Shown here piece by piece: positions 18,506 through 27,068 of a stretch of 64,000 nucleotides of DNA. The stretch's first letter is position 1. The number at the start of each line of letters is the position of its first letter. The notes beneath the pieces are model-generated. The model was not told the DNA's origin. It ran no database searches and was given only the letters and a program-made list of their open reading frames with translations. The DNA is from Lysinibacillus sp. ZYM-1 (lineage in GTDB: Bacteria > Bacillota > Bacilli > Bacillales_A > Planococcaceae), in contig NZ_KQ465110.1 in assembly GCF_001308875.1 (NCBI RefSeq), positions 62,001-126,000 on the forward strand, given 5' to 3'. Position numbers and translations under genes: made by a program.

Positions 18506-19726
18506 TTAAGGATTAACTTTAGAGTTGAACACTTGTTTGCCGTCTTTAAATTCAAGAACCGTTGCTGTTTTAATTGGGTTATGATTTTCGTCAACTGAGA
18601 AAGTACCTGTTACTAAAGAAAGATCTTTTGTTGCAGCTAATTCATTTTTAATGGCTTCCCCATCCGTAGAACCTGCACGTTTGATTGCATCAGCAATATA
18701 GTAAATTGAGTCATACCCAAGTGCGTTGAATGCGTCAGGCGCTTTGTCACCATTTGCCGACTTAAATGCCTTTACAAAATCTTGAATTTTTTGATCTGGA
18801 TCTTCTGCAGAATAGTGGTTAGTAATGTAAGTATTATTTAATGCATCCTTCCCAGCTAAATCCACTAAAGTTGGCGAATCCCAACCATCTGCCCCCATTA
18901 AAGGTACATCAATACCCATTTCACGAGCTTGTTTCACAATTAAACCAACCTCTTCATAATATCCAGGGATAAAGATAAAGTCTGGATTCGAAGCTTTAAT
19001 ATTTGTTAATTGTGTACGGAAATCTGTATCCTTCGCTACATAAGCCTCTTCTTTCACAACTTTGCCGCCACTCTTAGAAATCGTTTCTTTAAAGGACTTT
19101 GCTAAACCTTTTGCATAATCGGATGCATTATCTGCAAAAATAGCTACGTTTTTCGCACTTAACTCACCTGAGGCAAAGTTAGCTGCCACAATCCCTTGGA
19201 ATGGGTCAATAAAGCATGTACGGAATGCATATTCATTAACGCTACCATCCTCATTTACCGTAATATTCGGAGCAGTTCCGGAACCAGTAACAATCGGAAT
19301 TTTATTTTGATTTGCAATTTGAACAGTTGCTACTGTATTTCCAGAAGTTGCAGGAGCTAGCATTGCTACTACTTTATCTTGCGTTGCTAGTTTAATAGCT
19401 GCAGCCGTAGCCTCTGAGTTTTCGGATTTATTATCTACTTTAATCAGTTCAATTTTCTTACCATCAATACCGCCGGCATCATTAATTTCTTTTACAGCTA
19501 ATTCTGCACCCAGACCGATTGATGAACCGTAAGATGCTACATTTCCTGAAAGTTCTAGGTTTGCACCGATTTTAATTGTATCGCCATCAGATGAGCCACC
19601 CCCTGATGATGACCCACCGCCAGAACTTGAATCGTCTCCGTTACCACAACCAGCAAGTACACCAGCAAGTAATGAAGATGCTACTAAAAGTGAACCGAAC
19701 TTCTTAAGCTTTTTGCTCTCTTTCAT
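18506..19726 (-). CDS. livJ: Branched-chain amino-acid ABC transporter, substrate-binding lipoprotein
   Basis: A 406-residue lipoprotein with a signal peptide ending in the lipobox LAGC (Cys27). A Ser/Gly linker follows (about 32-47), which probably spaces the binding domain from the membrane. The type I periplasmic-binding fold begins IKIGANLELSGNVASYG and includes KKIELIKVDNKSENSEA. Ligands of this family are leucine, isoleucine, valine or other aliphatic amino acids. The long upstream region holds a good promoter and a CodY-like site. Confidence 0.9.
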   Translation of the reverse strand: MKESKKLKKFGSLLVASSLLAGVLAGCGNGDDSSSGGGSSSGGGSSDGDTIKIGANLELSGNVASYGSSIGLGAELAVKEINDAGGIDGKKIELIKVDNKSENSEATAAAIKLATQDKVVAMLAPATSGNTVATVQIANQNKIPIVTGSGTAPNITVNEDGSVNEYAFRTCFIDPFQGIVAANFASGELSAKNVAIFADNASDYAKGLAKSFKETISKSGGKVVKEEAYVAKDTDFRTQLTNIKASNPDFIFIPGYYEEVGLIVKQAREMGIDVPLMGADGWDSPTLVDLAGKDALNNTYITNHYSAEDPDQKIQDFVKAFKSANGDKAPDAFNALGYDSIYYIADAIKRAGSTDGEAIKNELAATKDLSLVTGTFSVDENHNPIKTATVLEFKDGKQVFNSKVNP

Positions 19727-19761
19727 AATTAAATTCCCCCTGAAAATTTCTAAAATATTAG

Positions 19762-19802
19762 ATATTTCTGATAATTATAAACAATTAAACGCATTTCCTC
19801 AA
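19762..19802 (-). promoter_or_regulatory. livJ promoter with overlapping CodY-like box
   Basis: Read on the minus strand: -35 TTGAGG (19797-19802), 17-base spacer, -10 TATAAT (19774-19779). AATTATCAGAAATAT (19762-19776) overlaps the -10 end and matches 12 of 15 bases of the CodY consensus. A weaker related stretch follows. The remainder of the 19727-20106 gap is AT-rich and I see no other feature except the terminator at its left end in gene orientation. Confidence 0.65.
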
Positions 19803-20079
19803 TAGCAAAAATAATTATTTATAACTACCTAAAATGAAAGTACAATATTATTCGTTTAAGCCTTTTACATTGTAAAACATTCTTTATATTTAGTCTAGAG
19901 TGATTTTTCAGTATAATTAGTTATTTAAGAATTATCTTACTATTTAAAATGTGGACTAGTACAAAACTATCATTTGAGATTACTTTCTTACAATAAGATC
20001 TAAATAGAAAATATTTGTTATTCCTGTCTTTATTAGATTATTTCCCCGAAAATAATAATTGCTGTTCGTTAAAACAGAA

Positions 20080-20115
20080 AAAGCTTAGAGATGGTTACAC
20101 ATCACTCTAAGCTTT
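20080..20115 (-). terminator. Terminator overlapping the end of the 20107 methyltransferase gene
   Basis: AAAGCTTAGAG (20080-20090) pairs with CTCTAAGCTTT (20105-20115). The stem includes the TAG stop and last codons. T residues follow on the minus strand. Confidence 0.75.
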
Positions 20116-20709
20116 CTTTAATTCGAACACACAAAGACGTTCATTAATATTCGTTTCATTCTCTAAATGAACTTCATGAAGTAATTCGAATGGTGTCCCC
20201 TGATGTAAAAACTGTAAATAATCGTAAGGAGGGTAATATAAAATTATATGAATATCTCGCATTCGTTGCTCATAAGATTGCCAAATATTATGAATAACTG
20301 TGCGGAAAATATGGATAGAAAAAGGATTGAAAAAGAAGAAAACATTGTCACGTGGCTTTATTTCATATGCCTCTGCTATCGTATGAATAAATGAAATGGG
20401 TGCGTGTGATCGCTTTTTTTGAAGATAGCTTCGTTTATTTTCTTCAGCCTCAGCATAAAATCCTGCATCCATCTCTATTCCAATCGTTGGAATATGAAAT
20501 TGATGATGCACATAAATGGGAACCCTTCCTTTTCCACAGCCCATATCAATAAACACTGAGTTGTTAGGCATCTCATATATCGCAAATAATTGTTCAAGCC
20601 CATTGTAAGGTGTTGGTTCATAACGATGATAGTGTGCAAGCTTTGGGAAACCATATTGTTCTCCCACGGTATTAATGTGCAAAAATTTATCAAACTGATG
20701 TTCATTCAT
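20107..20709 (-). CDS. Class I SAM-dependent methyltransferase
   Basis: A 200-residue Rossmann-fold methyltransferase with motif I VFIDMGCGKGRVPIYVH (about 52-68) and the acidic residue in IGIEMDAGFYAEAEEN. NPFSIHIFRTV in the middle (FFFFNPFS) resembles the N/D-PP-like catalytic region of small-molecule and DNA/RNA methylases, without being decisive. The substrate is unknown. It is a single-gene unit, downstream of and in the same direction as the CotH operon. Confidence 0.78.
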   Translation of the reverse strand: MNEHQFDKFLHINTVGEQYGFPKLAHYHRYEPTPYNGLEQLFAIYEMPNNSVFIDMGCGKGRVPIYVHHQFHIPTIGIEMDAGFYAEAEENKRSYLQKKRSHAPISFIHTIAEAYEIKPRDNVFFFFNPFSIHIFRTVIHNIWQSYEQRMRDIHIILYYPPYDYLQFLHQGTPFELLHEVHLENETNINERLCVFELKKA

Positions 20710-20763
20710 ATGAAAAGACTCCTCAGAAAAGAATGCTTTATTTTAGCACGAGAAAAAACAAAA

Positions 20764-20790
20764 ACCATACCCAAAAGTTTTGGATATGGT
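20764..20790. terminator. Terminator of the VTC-DUF4956-CotH operon
   Basis: ACCATAcCCAAAA (20764-20776) pairs with TTTTGGaTATGGT (20778-20790), one mismatch. It is followed on the minus strand by T-rich sequence, and it ends seven bases before the CotH-protein stop. T residues on the plus side would also allow rightward use. Confidence 0.8.
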
Positions 20791-20796
20791 AATTTT

Positions 20797-22572
20797 TTAA
20801 CGGCCTCTACGCTTAAATTTATAAACAAAGAAAAGTGATAGGAGTAGTAACATTAAGCATGCAATTATGGTTAACAATGTAGTTTTATCGATTACGGTCG
20901 CTTGATTGGATATTTTATGATTTACACCTGGCATGCCCATTGGCGCTCCGTTTTCATCAAGGGGTTGCATAGGCCCGCCATCCTGACCTTCCCTTGGACT
21001 ATTGCCTTCTCTGTTAAACGATGGACCCTGAGATGGATCAAAATCCTCTGGTAGTTGACTTGGATCAAAATTATCGGGCATAGCATTCAATTCTTCATTT
21101 TCATTTGGAACCGGCATCATATTATCTTGAGAAGTTGTAGATGCTTCCACAACAAGCTCCCCAGAGAGCTGCTTCAAAATAGATTCGGAGCGCTGCTTTG
21201 CAAATTCAGGTAAACTATTATCGCCCTCTACTGCTTCTAAAAACTGTTCCGTAGTAGAAAATTTGGTTGGATCCGCTTCGACATAGGTTGTTAATAGCAC
21301 CGCTAGTTTTTTCGTAATAGATTGAACATAATCCTCCGTTAAATAAGTTGTCGCCAACTCTTCTAAATAACTTTCATATTGAGCACGATACTCCTTATTA
21401 GTAAGAAAGGCATTCAGTAATGGCCGCTCCTCTAAAGTTGTACCCGAAACAGGGGTAGTCACACTAAAATTAATAGCGCTCTCGGCTAAAAGGTTTCCTG
21501 ACATGCCCATGCCCATGTTAAAGCCGCCATTCTGTTGTTGCTTTTCCTCACCTGTTTGATCACTTCGTCTATTGTTCCCCTCTAGCGGTCTTTGTGAATT
21601 AGTAGATGCATCAACTGGCTTTTGACGATCTTCTCTACCTAATCCACCGCCACCCACACCAAAGCCACCAAAGGACATGTTGTAATCCCAAGGGATAATT
21701 GAAAATATGCCATTCTGTTCGTACAAATAGTAGTTATGTTTCATATTCCCTTGGTAACTGTCTAAATTCACAAGCGCTGTATTGACAGCAAAATAACGTA
21801 ACATTTCATCGACATCCAAATACTTTTCTATGTCTCCTCCATTATTGATAGCATCTAGCATTTCAACCAATTTGGATTGGTCCATCCTGCCTTCATTCGT
21901 TTTTAGTCCAATGCCTGTATAGTCTGTTATCTCATCACTAATATATTTCAGATCACTGCCTGTCCCGTCTGGTTTAAATAAAAAGCCATCGTTAGAACCG
22001 TAGTTATTGGCTAGGAATGTCTCATCTACTGCTTCTACGCCTAAAAACAAACCTCGTTCCTCACCATTTACTTTGACATACATATAAGAATGCGCCGGCG
22101 TTGGTAAACCCATTTGCTCCATCATTTCATAGGAGATATACTCTCGCATCAATGTAGAATCACTATAATTATTATTTAAGTTTAATTTCTTCAGGCCATA
22201 TAAGCTTTGGGTATCATCATAGTAATCAAAATCGATTTTTAAACTATAGCGATCCGAGTCACTATTGACTACCGATCGTAATGATAAGTTTCCTTTTGTA
22301 CGAATAGCCACATTCTCAATTTTCTTGCCGTTTACTGTAATATCCGCCTGTTTTAGTTCCTCAGCCGCTGCATTTTCCAGCATGTCAGCCCAATCTTCCT
22401 CAGCAATATCAATATCGACTGTAGTTACTTTGTTTGTATTAAAAACTATATTCTCATAAGAGAACTCGGTGTTTTTTGTTTCAATGCCTACATTCGGAAG
22501 TACAGCATATATCACGACAAAAAGAAGGAGGAGAATTGCCATGCACAGGTAGACAATTCGGGTTTTAATCAT
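20797..22572 (-). CDS. Membrane-anchored CotH-kinase-domain protein
   Basis: A 591-residue CotH protein, a member of the secreted protein-kinase family that includes the spore-coat kinase CotH of Bacillus subtilis. It has an N-terminal membrane anchor (about 5-25) and a CotH domain (about 45-330). Key features are AIRTKGNLSLR, the catalytic-loop-like LVNLDSYQGNMKHNYYLY and the metal-binding IIPWDYNMSFGG. A low-complexity Pro/Asn/Glu/Gly region (about 480-555) and a second membrane helix near the C-terminus (about 565-583, followed by KRRGR) come next. Both ends are therefore in the membrane, with the kinase domain outside. Here it is linked to a VTC and a DUF4956 protein and not to coat genes. 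The target is unknown. Confidence 0.85.
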   Translation of the reverse strand: MIKTRIVYLCMAILLLLFVVIYAVLPNVGIETKNTEFSYENIVFNTNKVTTVDIDIAEEDWADMLENAAAEELKQADITVNGKKIENVAIRTKGNLSLRSVVNSDSDRYSLKIDFDYYDDTQSLYGLKKLNLNNNYSDSTLMREYISYEMMEQMGLPTPAHSYMYVKVNGEERGLFLGVEAVDETFLANNYGSNDGFLFKPDGTGSDLKYISDEITDYTGIGLKTNEGRMDQSKLVEMLDAINNGGDIEKYLDVDEMLRYFAVNTALVNLDSYQGNMKHNYYLYEQNGIFSIIPWDYNMSFGGFGVGGGGLGREDRQKPVDASTNSQRPLEGNNRRSDQTGEEKQQQNGGFNMGMGMSGNLLAESAINFSVTTPVSGTTLEERPLLNAFLTNKEYRAQYESYLEELATTYLTEDYVQSITKKLAVLLTTYVEADPTKFSTTEQFLEAVEGDNSLPEFAKQRSESILKQLSGELVVEASTTSQDNMMPVPNENEELNAMPDNFDPSQLPEDFDPSQGPSFNREGNSPREGQDGGPMQPLDENGAPMGMPGVNHKISNQATVIDKTTLLTIIACLMLLLLSLFFVYKFKRRGR

Positions 22573-22614
22573 AGCTGATACCTCTCTTCGGAATCCTTTT
22601 TGTGAAAGCGGTCA

Positions 22615-23298
22615 TTATGCTGTAAAATTCCCGTCATAGCTTAGCATAATGGCAGATTTTACACCTGGCACTTTTGTTAGCAGATCCATTAGTTTAGCAT
22701 CGTTTTGTTTGACGCGAATTTCGTACGTAGTTTCCATTTCTTCATTGTGCATAATCGACTTCGATTTGAGAGCAAATTTTTTTGTTTGTGCGGCTATAAT
22801 TCGCTCCACCTCTAGGTTTGCTAGCTCTTCTTCGAACTTTACAATTAGTAAGTAGGGATTTTCTACAGTGATTTTATTCACAAATACTAACAGTACGAGA
22901 CCAATTAACACGGCTCCAATAATCACTAAAGGAATAAAACCTGCACCACATAATATACCTGAAACGATTGCCCAGAAAATATAGACTAAATCCATGGGAT
23001 CCTTTATAGGTGTCCGGAAACGTACAATGGATAAAGCACCCACCATACCAAGAGATAACAGAACGTTCGAACTGATCCCCATAATCACCAGTGCTGTTGC
23101 CATTGTCATAATGAGCAATGAAATATTGAATGAATGGGAGTAAATCACTCCATTAAAGGTTTTCTTATAAACTGCGTAAATGAAAAGCCCAATAAAAAAT
23201 GCTACGACCAAACCAATAATTGAGTCGATTAATGAAAAAGATGTTGTCTTTTCTAAAAAATTGGATTTAAAAATATCACTAAATTTAATTGTATCCAT
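22615..23298 (-). CDS. DUF4956 membrane protein
   Basis: A 227-residue protein of the DUF4956 family. It has four membrane helices in the first 145 residues, with the conserved stretch SLGMVGALSIVRFRTPIKDPMDLVYIFWAI, then a soluble C-terminal domain (about 146-227, ferredoxin-like by its EIRVKQNDAKLMDLLTKVPGV pattern). The charged RFRTPIKDP loop is the family hallmark. It is repeatedly found beside VTC and CotH genes. A transport or scaffold role for polyphosphate or another anion is a guess. The gene lies 17 bases after the VTC gene. Confidence 0.85.
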   Translation of the reverse strand: MDTIKFSDIFKSNFLEKTTSFSLIDSIIGLVVAFFIGLFIYAVYKKTFNGVIYSHSFNISLLIMTMATALVIMGISSNVLLSLGMVGALSIVRFRTPIKDPMDLVYIFWAIVSGILCGAGFIPLVIIGAVLIGLVLLVFVNKITVENPYLLIVKFEEELANLEVERIIAAQTKKFALKSKSIMHNEEMETTYEIRVKQNDAKLMDLLTKVPGVKSAIMLSYDGNFTA

Positions 23299-23315
23299 CG
23301 TCCGTTCTCCTTTTA

Positions 23316-24017
23316 TTAGCCGTACATACGACTAAGTTGATATTTTGAATATGCCTCGGCACGTGTATCTACAGACTGAAGTAAATATTTGATGATGTCT
23401 GGTAAATAGTCATCGTATTTTACCTCTAAAATTACAAGGTTTTGCTCTAGTACATCCACCATTGGTAAACTTCGGTTAAACATATCTGTATTGCGTAAAC
23501 TTGATTGCACCTTACTATCAAAAGTTACACGCACATTACCAAATGGATAGATATATGCCTCTCGCTCATAATCCACTACTGTTGTTGGTCGAAGCTGACT
23601 GTAATTCATCTCTTGATATAAGTCTCTAATTAGGCCTCGGTTGTCTTCCTCCATCCATGAAATATCTCCAAGGCGCATTTTTTCATATTCAGCTTGAGAT
23701 ATCGCACACTTTGTTTTAAAGGTTAAATTGTTGCGTTTACTCTTGCGTTCAAGATTAATAATGGCACTAGATTTACCGTATATTCGTACGCGATATTTAT
23801 CTCGATTGATATAGCCTTCTTTTTTCTCATTCAGCACTTTATTCGCAAAATTATCGAAGTACGTACTCCGAATTAAATATTTGCCATCCATACCCGCATG
23901 CTTGTCCAGCTTCATAATATACGGAAGCTTAGCTTTTAATAACGCATAATCCGGATAGGCAATCGCCTGTTTAATTTCCTTGCGACCATTTGGATTAAAT
24001 GAGGTTACTATTGGCAT
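23316..24017 (-). CDS. VTC-domain protein (polyphosphate polymerase-like)
   Basis: A protein of about 233 residues with one VTC domain, the tunnel-fold catalytic domain that makes polyphosphate in yeast Vtc4. The basic/acidic pattern of the tunnel is visible: YLIRSTYFDN, KYRVRIYG, INLERKSKRNNLTFKTK, VDYEREAYI, RVTFDSKVQSS and the Glu/Lys strand LVILEVKYDDYLPDII. All expected charged positions look intact, so nucleotide/polyphosphate chemistry is plausible but not proven. GTG 24026 and ATG 24023 are alternative starts; the ATG at 24017 suits the AAGGAG site best. It is the first gene of the VTC-DUF4956-CotH operon. Confidence 0.82.
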   Translation of the reverse strand: MPIVTSFNPNGRKEIKQAIAYPDYALLKAKLPYIMKLDKHAGMDGKYLIRSTYFDNFANKVLNEKKEGYINRDKYRVRIYGKSSAIINLERKSKRNNLTFKTKCAISQAEYEKMRLGDISWMEEDNRGLIRDLYQEMNYSQLRPTTVVDYEREAYIYPFGNVRVTFDSKVQSSLRNTDMFNRSLPMVDVLEQNLVILEVKYDDYLPDIIKYLLQSVDTRAEAYSKYQLSRMYG

Positions 24018-24123
24018 ATACATCACACTCCTTACTTGATTTCATTGTCATATTGCCGTTGAAGCACAGTAGCATGACGATAGCAAAAGCGTTCCTTCTG
24101 CTCGTTTCTCGTCTACACTGTTT

Positions 24124-24157
24124 ACTATAAAGAGTATTTGTGTCAGGCAGATGTCAG
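24124..24157 (-). promoter_or_regulatory. Promoter of the VTC operon with tandem regulator boxes
   Basis: On the minus strand: CTGACA (24152-24157), five bases, CTGACA (24141-24146), eleven bases, -10 TATAGT (24124-24129). The repeat period of 11 bases is what OmpR-family regulators use. No standard -35 is present, which suggests activation. The promoter of the regulator gene itself (26368-26401) has exactly the same layout. Confidence 0.8.
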
Positions 24158-24229
24158 CTTTATATTTTCTTCACCTATTTTTTACAAATAATTCCTAGCC
24201 AATTTTATTGCAACTAATCAAGACAAAAA

Positions 24230-24258
24230 AGCTACCACGCTCTTACAGCGTAGTAGCT
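24230..24258 (-). terminator. Terminator of the two-component operon
   Basis: AGCTACcACGCT (24230-24241) pairs with AGCGTaGTAGCT (24247-24258). On the minus strand six T residues follow. The stem contains the histidine kinase stop codon. Confidence 0.85.
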
Positions 24259-25661
24259 CCTTGCAATATCAATTCAAAGGATGTTCCTGTGGTATTACTT
24301 TCGATTAATCTTAAGTCACCACCAATAGATTGCGCCATCATCTTACTAAGGGGTAATCCTAGACCTAATCCTCGAATGGCATATTTTTTATTCTCCCCTC
24401 TATAAAAACGCTCAAATATAAATGCCTGATCCTCCACAGGAATACCTCGCCCTGTATCCGCAACAATAATTGAAATCGTATCCCCTTGCTCTTCTAGTGT
24501 TAAAGTTACAGTCCCTTTATCCATGGACTGTTTCGCATTGGTTAATAAGTTTGTCATGATTTGCTGAATACGAACAATGTCTGCCTGTACATAGATAGAT
24601 TCTTCAACAAGATGAAAGTTTACGTGAACACAGTCATCTTCCTGCATTACTTCCCACTGTACTACCGCCTCCCGCAGAAGCTGATTGACATCTACAGGCT
24701 CAAGCTTCACCGGAATTACATCTACTGCAAAGTGGTTAAAAGCAAGTAAATCGCCAACCATTGTTTTCATTTTTGTCGTTTCGACCATTGCCATATCAAT
24801 AAATTCCATTGCATCCTGTCCTGTTACAACGCCATCTCTTACAGCTTGTAATAGTCCACTTATCGATGTGACGGGTGTTTTCAGTTCATGGGTGACACCT
24901 GCTAATAATTCTGTTCTAGTCTTCTCCAGTTGTTCAAGTTTTTTTGCCATATTTTCAAAGGAGGTTACAAGCTCATACACCTCTTTTTCCTTACTATCTA
25001 GAGGTAAATCAACCGAATAGTTACCTTCCTGTACTTGTTTAGCTGCTGCTGCTACTTGTTTGATAGGACGGGCTAATCGCTTGGACAAAAAGTAAATAGC
25101 AATCCAGCCTAATAAAGCCAACGCTCCAATCAATATGGCAAGCTGACCGTAGGCTTGGTTCACCCTTGTTAAATTCTCTTTCTTTTCCGCTACTAGCACC
25201 CAGCCCATTAGCTGCTTACTATTTTCTATTTTTCTTTTGACCACATATTGAACAGGCTCTAGTCCTACTGTTATTTCCTTTGTGCCTTCTTCTCCATCTA
25301 TCATACTCGCAACATTTTTAGCACTACCTGGCGGTACGGGACGATTACTTGTTAAAATATTGCCTTTTTCATCGACAACATACAGGATAGGATCGATTTC
25401 TCTCATAGTAAAACGCTCCCGATCCCCAATGAAACCAGGAATACCGTTAAACGGCCCATTATTAGGACCTGAAGTATCGGTTAAACGATAGACCGTCTCA
25501 TCTGCTAAAAACTCCATCATCTCTAGCCGATTTTCAAACGTCGTATGGCGAATCCAAGCTGCCGAAATCAAGGAAATAATAGCTAAACCTATAAATAGTG
25601 TAAGTAAGTAACGGCTTGTCCAATATTGAAGTAAAGATATTCTTTTATTTCTTTTGAACAC
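24243..25661 (-). CDS. Sensor histidine kinase
   Basis: A 472-residue membrane-bound kinase. It has one membrane helix (about 14-35), an extracytoplasmic sensor domain (about 36-165, PAS-like by its DPILYVVDEKGNILTSNRP pattern) and a second helix (about 170-190). HAMP (about 192-245) follows, then HisKA with the phosphoacceptor His in LAGVTHELKTPVTSISGL, and HATPase_c with N box TNLLTNAKQS, DTGRGIP and GLGLGLPLSK. The GTG start at 25661 lies inside the response-regulator gene, which it overlaps by 17 bases. The signal is unknown. Confidence 0.92.
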   Translation of the reverse strand: MFKRNKRISLLQYWTSRYLLTLFIGLAIISLISAAWIRHTTFENRLEMMEFLADETVYRLTDTSGPNNGPFNGIPGFIGDRERFTMREIDPILYVVDEKGNILTSNRPVPPGSAKNVASMIDGEEGTKEITVGLEPVQYVVKRKIENSKQLMGWVLVAEKKENLTRVNQAYGQLAILIGALALLGWIAIYFLSKRLARPIKQVAAAAKQVQEGNYSVDLPLDSKEKEVYELVTSFENMAKKLEQLEKTRTELLAGVTHELKTPVTSISGLLQAVRDGVVTGQDAMEFIDMAMVETTKMKTMVGDLLAFNHFAVDVIPVKLEPVDVNQLLREAVVQWEVMQEDDCVHVNFHLVEESIYVQADIVRIQQIMTNLLTNAKQSMDKGTVTLTLEEQGDTISIIVADTGRGIPVEDQAFIFERFYRGENKKYAIRGLGLGLPLSKMMAQSIGGDLRLIESNTTGTSFELILQGATTL

Positions 25662-26331
25662 TCAGCTGATACCCCAATCCACGTAGTGTCTTTATTTCAC
25701 CCTCTGCTTCATCCCAATCCATCAATGCTTTACGAAGCCTTTTTACCGCTAAGTCTACCGCTCGATCACTTCCCTCGTACTCCCAACCCCAAACATGATC
25801 AATGAGCTGATCACGTGTAAATGTTTGGTTGGGATGGTCAGCTAAAAACAAAAGCACCGATAAATCTCTGGGCGTTAATACTATTTCCTTCCCTCCTAGA
25901 AATACTCTATGTGCCTTACTATCAATTTCGAGGGAACCGTAACGCTTTAAAGAGGATGAATCCGTGCTTCCTTCAGCCCGTCTTATAACGGCCTTCACTC
26001 TCGCAACAACTTCATCTGCAATAAAAGGCTTTGGAATATAATCGTCAGCACCTTGGTCAAATCCTTCTAAGCGGTAATTAACCTCACCTAAAGCTGTTAA
26101 CATAATAATTGGACAAGCGCTTAGCTCTCTAATTTCTTTTAAAATGATCCAACCATTTTTCTCCGGCAACATAATATCTAGCAGCACTAAATCTGGTTGA
26201 GTCTCAAGAAATTTATCTAAAGCTTCACCACCACTAAAGCATTGTGTTACATCATAACCGACTTTTTTTAAATAAACTTTTAATACCTGGCTAATTGCAT
26301 ATTCGTCTTCTATTACTAATATATGCGCCAT
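25645..26331 (-). CDS. OmpR-family response regulator
   Basis: A 228-residue regulator. The receiver domain has phosphoacceptor Asp52 (DLVLLDIMLPEKNGW), Glu8/Asp9 and Lys in IPKPF. The winged-helix C-terminal domain has VLTPRDLSVLLFLADHPNQTFTRDQLIDHVWG. It overlaps the kinase gene. Its promoter carries the tandem CTGACA boxes that recur upstream of the VTC operon, so autoregulation and control of that operon are the simplest reading. Confidence 0.93.
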   Translation of the reverse strand: MAHILVIEDEYAISQVLKVYLKKVGYDVTQCFSGGEALDKFLETQPDLVLLDIMLPEKNGWIILKEIRELSACPIIMLTALGEVNYRLEGFDQGADDYIPKPFIADEVVARVKAVIRRAEGSTDSSSLKRYGSLEIDSKAHRVFLGGKEIVLTPRDLSVLLFLADHPNQTFTRDQLIDHVWGWEYEGSDRAVDLAVKRLRKALMDWDEAEGEIKTLRGLGYQLSVQKK

Positions 26332-26367
26332 TTTTGTTCACCTCGCTACTAGCTAGCTCTTATGTTT

Positions 26368-26401
26368 ATTATAGCACCGGATTATGTCAGTTAAATGTCA
26401 G
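26368..26401 (-). promoter_or_regulatory. Promoter of the two-component operon with tandem regulator boxes
   Basis: On the minus strand: CTGACA (26396-26401), five bases, CTGACA (26385-26390), eleven bases, -10 TATAAT (26368-26373). The boxes and spacings match those at 24124-24157. There is no separate -35. Confidence 0.8.
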
Positions 26402-26449
26402 CGTATAAGAAGAAGTTTACTTGCCATGAGAATATCTAGAGGACTTCTA

Positions 26450-26512
26450 TTGACAATGTCTTCCTATGCCACTTATCATTGATTGCGAATGATAATCAAT
26501 GATAATTCATTC
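26450..26512 (+). promoter_or_regulatory. Promoter with Fur box upstream of the haem monooxygenase gene
   Basis: -35 TTGACA (26450-26455), 18-base spacer, -10 TATCAT (26474-26479). The -10 and the start region are covered by Fur-type repeats: TTATCATTG pairs with GAATGATAA around a short centre (26473-26495), and ATGATAATCAATGATAAT follows (26489-26506). Several GATAAT hexamers overlap, as in strong Fur sites. Iron-replete repression is expected. Confidence 0.82.
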
Positions 26513-26547
26513 AAAAACCTAGTAAATGAAAATAAGGGGGGAAAAGC

Positions 26548-26883
26548 ATGATTATTGTTACAAATCGTATTCAAGTGAAGCCAGGCTTTGCGGCAAGAAT
26601 GGCTCCAAACTTTACAAAACCAGGTCCTCTACAACAATTTGAAGGCTTCCATAAAGTAGAGGTATTAATTTCAACTGATGATCCTACTTATGACGAAATG
26701 AGTGTTAATATGTATTGGGAATCTAAGGAGCATTTCCAAGCATGGCGTAATAGCGATGCATTTGCTGCAGCCCATCACCGTCCAAGTTCAGGCTCTGAAG
26801 GGGAAAAAACAGATAGCCCTATGATTGGTAGCAAAATAGTAGTTGCTGAATTAGCATCTTCCATTGAAGCTTTACGTTCATAA
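26548..26883 (+). CDS. Haem-degrading monooxygenase (HmoA/IsdG-like)
   Basis: A 111-residue ABM/IsdG-fold protein. MIIVTNRIQVKPGFAARMAPNF matches the start of Bacillus-type haem monooxygenases, followed by EGFHKVEVLIS and VNMYWESKEHFQAWRNSDAFAAAHH, which carries the Asn, Trp and His residues used for haem ring opening. The product would release iron from haem. GGGGGG lies eight bases ahead of the ATG. Control by the Fur box just upstream fits the role. Confidence 0.85.
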   Translation: MIIVTNRIQVKPGFAARMAPNFTKPGPLQQFEGFHKVEVLISTDDPTYDEMSVNMYWESKEHFQAWRNSDAFAAAHHRPSSGSEGEKTDSPMIGSKIVVAELASSIEALRS

Positions 26884-26929
26884 ACGACACTAAATTTTTA
26901 TACATGATCTTCTGATTCTATCTAAAAAG

Positions 26930-26963
26930 CCCTGCATGTTGAAATACAATGCAGGGTCTTTTT
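26930..26963 (+). terminator. Terminator of the haem monooxygenase gene
   Basis: CCCTGCAT (26930-26937) pairs with ATGCAGGG (26949-26956), followed by TCTTTTT. Confidence 0.88.
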
Positions 26964-27068
26964 CATTAAGGTAGTTTTTAAAAAATGTGCGACATCCTTT
27001 GGGGACTTATAAAATTAGTAGTCACACCATCATTGCCTACTCTTTGTACAGAGAAATATTTTACCTAA

